NCBI GenBank assembly: GCA_022826665.1 | Contig: JAJDUK010000103.1 | Span: 1-64,000 of the forward strand | Source of the DNA: Alphaproteobacteria bacterium | GTDB lineage: Bacteria > Pseudomonadota > Alphaproteobacteria > UBA828 | Reading direction: 5' to 3' | Length of the DNA: 64,000 nucleotides | Shown: positions 62,006-64,000 of the stretch, piece after piece | Layout of the letters: every line of letters begins with the position of its first letter | Position numbering within the stretch: position 1 is the first letter of the stretch | Program-made: the position numbers and the translations under genes | The notes under the pieces: generated by a model | The model's database searches: none | Told to the model about the DNA's origin: nothing | Seen by the model: the letters and a program-made list of their open reading frames with translations, nothing else

Positions 62006-64000
62006 GTGTCGCGACTGCCCTTCCTCACAGACGATGCGATTTGTCCCGAGCCAGCCTCGGGTGAACGCGCGCGTGCGGGTCGCGACGAGTGGATGTTGGC
62101 GGCAGTCTCATTAGGCGGTGCCGACGAATCGTTCGCGAGAGCCCTAGATGGCGACGGGCGCGCGCGGGCCTTTCTCGACGGCGTCTTCGGCAACGCCCCT
62201 GCCCTCGGCCGGGCGTTGATCCGCGATCCGGCCCAGCTTCGCGAGGTGGCCGAGCGGGGCCCCAATGTTGCGTTCGCGGGCGCGCTCACCGAGATAGCGG
62301 ACGCCGCCGACCAGACCACCGACCGCCGCGCCCTCGCCCGCCGGCTTCGGGGAGCCAAGCGGCGCGCGACGCTCACCGCAGCGCTTGCCGACATCGCCGG
62401 CGTCTGGCCTCTGGATCGAGTCGCCCAGGCCCTCACCCGGCTCGCCGATGCCGTGCTCGCCAGTGCGCTCCACCACCTGCTCAGGGAGGTCGCCGCACGG
62501 GGCACTATCGCACTCCCAAACGAAGACGAACCGGCGGCGAGCGGGCTGACCGTGTTCGGCGTGGGCGGTCTCGGGGCCGGCGAGCTCACCTATTCGAGCG
62601 CGCTCGACCTGCTCGTGCTGTTCGACCCCGAGCGCGTGCGCCACCGGGGACGGGGCGAGCCCGCCGAAGCCCTGCACCGCCTCGTGCGCGACCTCGCCGC
62701 ACTGCTCGGTGAGCGCACCGACGATGGCTGCATCTATCGGACCGATCTCAAGTTCAGGCCCAACACGGGTGCCACGCCGCTCGCGCTCTCGACCGCGGCG
62801 GCGGAGCAGTACTACGAGAGCCACGGGCAGAACTGGGAGCGCGCCGCGATGATCAAGGCGCGCCCGGCCGCTGGCGACATGGCGGTCGGCGCCGACATGA
62901 TCGAGCGCCTGCGCCCCTTCATCTGGCGCAAGTATCTCGACCTCTCCGCCATCCAGGACATCCAGTCGATCAAGCGCCAGATCAACGCCGAGCCCAGCCT
63001 CCGGCAGCTGGAGGTCGCAGGCCACGACATCGAGCGCGGCCGGGGCGGCATCCGCCAGATCGAGCTCTACGCGCAGACGCAGCAGCTCATCTGGGGCGGC
63101 CGCGACGACTCGCTCCGCTCGCGCGCAACCTGCGACGCGCTCAAGGCGCTCGCCGCCGCCGAGCGCACGAGCGAGGTGGCGGTGGACGCGCTGATCGACT
63201 CGTACCGCTTCCTCCGCCGGCTCGAGCACCGCATCGAGATGATCGACGACGAGCCGGACCTGCGAATTCCCGACGACGCCGACACCCGCGCCGCGCTCGC
63301 CCGCCTCATGGGCTTCAACGACGAAGCAGGGTTCGCCGATGCGCTGCAGAGCCATGTCCGCACCGTCGAGGAGCACTACGCCGCGCTCTTCGAGGACGAG
63401 CCGGACCTCGGCGACGAAGGCGGCAACCTCGTCTTCACCGGCACCGACGACGACCCCGACACCCTCGCGAGCCTGGAGCGCATGGGCTTCGGCGACGCCT
63501 CGGGCGTCTCGGCCACCGTGCGCCGCTGGCATCACGGCCGCATCCAGGCCACCCGCAGCACCCGCGCACGCGAGCTGCTCACCGAGCTCATGCCGGCCCT
63601 CCTCCGCGCGCTCTCCCACACCGCCGATCCCGACTCCGCCTTCCGCAAGCTCGACGAGTTCCTCGCCGGGCTGCCGTCGGGGGTGCAGCCCTTCCTACTG
63701 CTGCACGACAACCCCGGCCTGCTCGCCCAGCTCGCCGAGATCCTGGGCAGCGCGCCCCGAATCGCCGAGCACCTGAGCCGCAGCCCCGGCCTGCTCGAAG
63801 GCCTCATCAGCGGCGACCTGCACCAGCGCCTGCCGAATCGCGACGAGCTGCTAGACGACCTCGCGCAAGCGCTCGCGCCCGCCGGCGACTACGACGACGT
63901 GCTCGACGGCGTGCGGCGCTGGCAGCACGAGCGCGAGTTCCAGGTCGGCATGCAGATCCTGCGGGGCGACGTGGCGGTCGACCAGCTCTCCGGCGCGCTC
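62006..64000 (+). CDS. glnE: Bifunctional glutamine synthetase adenylyltransferase/deadenylase, 3' end beyond the window
   Basis: The frame is open from GTG 62006 to the last base (665 codons). The protein contains the N-terminal GlnE nucleotidyltransferase (deadenylylating) domain with ELTYSSALDLLVLFDPE, FRPNTGATPLALS, AEQYYESHGQNWERAAMIKARP, FIWRKYLDLSAIQDIQSIKRQI and RGRGGIRQIELYAQ. Helical domains and the start of the linker to the adenylyltransferase half follow. Family members have GMGKLGGREL-SSDIDL; here the stretch is GVGGLGAGEL-SSALDL, so the first Asp of the DxD pair (position 199) is Ala. GTG 62006 has a -10-like TACAAT only ten bases upstream and no ribosome site; ATG 62093 is the alternative start. 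Confidence 0.93.
   Translation, partial: MSRLPFLTDDAICPEPASGERARAGRDEWMLAAVSLGGADESFARALDGDGRARAFLDGVFGNAPALGRALIRDPAQLREVAERGPNVAFAGALTEIADAADQTTDRRALARRLRGAKRRATLTAALADIAGVWPLDRVAQALTRLADAVLASALHHLLREVAARGTIALPNEDEPAASGLTVFGVGGLGAGELTYSSALDLLVLFDPERVRHRGRGEPAEALHRLVRDLAALLGERTDDGCIYRTDLKFRPNTGATPLALSTAAAEQYYESHGQNWERAAMIKARPAAGDMAVGADMIERLRPFIWRKYLDLSAIQDIQSIKRQINAEPSLRQLEVAGHDIERGRGGIRQIELYAQTQQLIWGGRDDSLRSRATCDALKALAAAERTSEVAVDALIDSYRFLRRLEHRIEMIDDEPDLRIPDDADTRAALARLMGFNDEAGFADALQSHVRTVEEHYAALFEDEPDLGDEGGNLVFTGTDDDPDTLASLERMGFGDASGVSATVRRWHHGRIQATRSTRARELLTELMPALLRALSHTADPDSAFRKLDEFLAGLPSGVQPFLLLHDNPGLLAQLAEILGSAPRIAEHLSRSPGLLEGLISGDLHQRLPNRDELLDDLAQALAPAGDYDDVLDGVRRWQHEREFQVGMQILRGDVAVDQLSGAL

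Overview
The window is high-GC DNA from an alphaproteobacterium, most likely a Rhodospirillales-type lineage without a named relative that I can recognise. Three gene orders point there: hemC-hemD-mitofilin-hemY, ntrY-ntrX-trkA-D-amino-acid aminotransferase-hfq-hflX, and the block mltB-rlpA-dacA-tmk-holB-metG-tatD-MBL. Nearly all protein genes are complete. The exceptions are a broken IS630 transposase, a nitroreductase stump, and glnE and one tRNA-Leu, which run off the window ends.

Layout. 1-9.7 kb: two tRNA-Leu genes, gpsA, a formylglycine-enzyme-like secreted protein, tsaD, a secreted alpha/beta hydrolase, the haem operon hemC-hemD-mic60-hemY, and tRNA-Thr. 9.9-13.9 kb: a trehalose block (otsB, otsA, GH15 hydrolase). 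14.0-17.1 kb: a divergent sugar-acid pair (IlvD/EDD-type dehydratase and an enolase-superfamily enzyme). 17.1-28.0 kb: a co-directional minus-strand catabolic cluster. In transcription order it reads AtzG-like small protein, amidase, VOC protein, FAD oxidoreductase, gentisate-dioxygenase-like cupin, 3-hydroxyacyl-CoA-dehydrogenase-like protein, LVIVD-repeat protein, HyuA and HyuB. Its substrate cannot be read from the sequence. 28.2-37.3 kb: a SnoaL-like protein, a cupin, then NtrY/NtrX, TrkA, an aminotransferase, a HAD phosphatase, Hfq and HflX, many of them overlapping by 4 bp.

37.4-44.3 kb is an accessory region lying between hflX and mazG, genes that are often close together in related bacteria. 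It holds an intact IS701-type element with 4-bp target repeats, a damaged IS630-type transposase, a CIRCE-controlled groES-groEL pair encoding a rather divergent GroEL, and a locally AT-rich segment. That segment carries a small GIY-YIG-like gene and an AbiJ-like abortive-infection gene, separated by a GC-rich stretch full of inverted repeats. This is the best candidate for a mobile defence locus in the window.

44.4-53.6 kb is the conserved minus-strand housekeeping block (mazG, MBL hydrolase, tatD, metG, holB, tmk, dacA, rlpA, mltB). 53.7-64.0 kb holds a hydroxyacid dehydrogenase divergent from a class III aminotransferase, an acyl-CoA synthetase, a DsbA-family oxidoreductase, a large AsmA/YhdP-like protein and the start of glnE. 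Points that most deserve a second look are an FAD oxidoreductase whose only credible start codon is ATC, a GlnE deadenylylation domain with Ala in place of the first catalytic Asp, and the AbiJ/GIY-YIG island.
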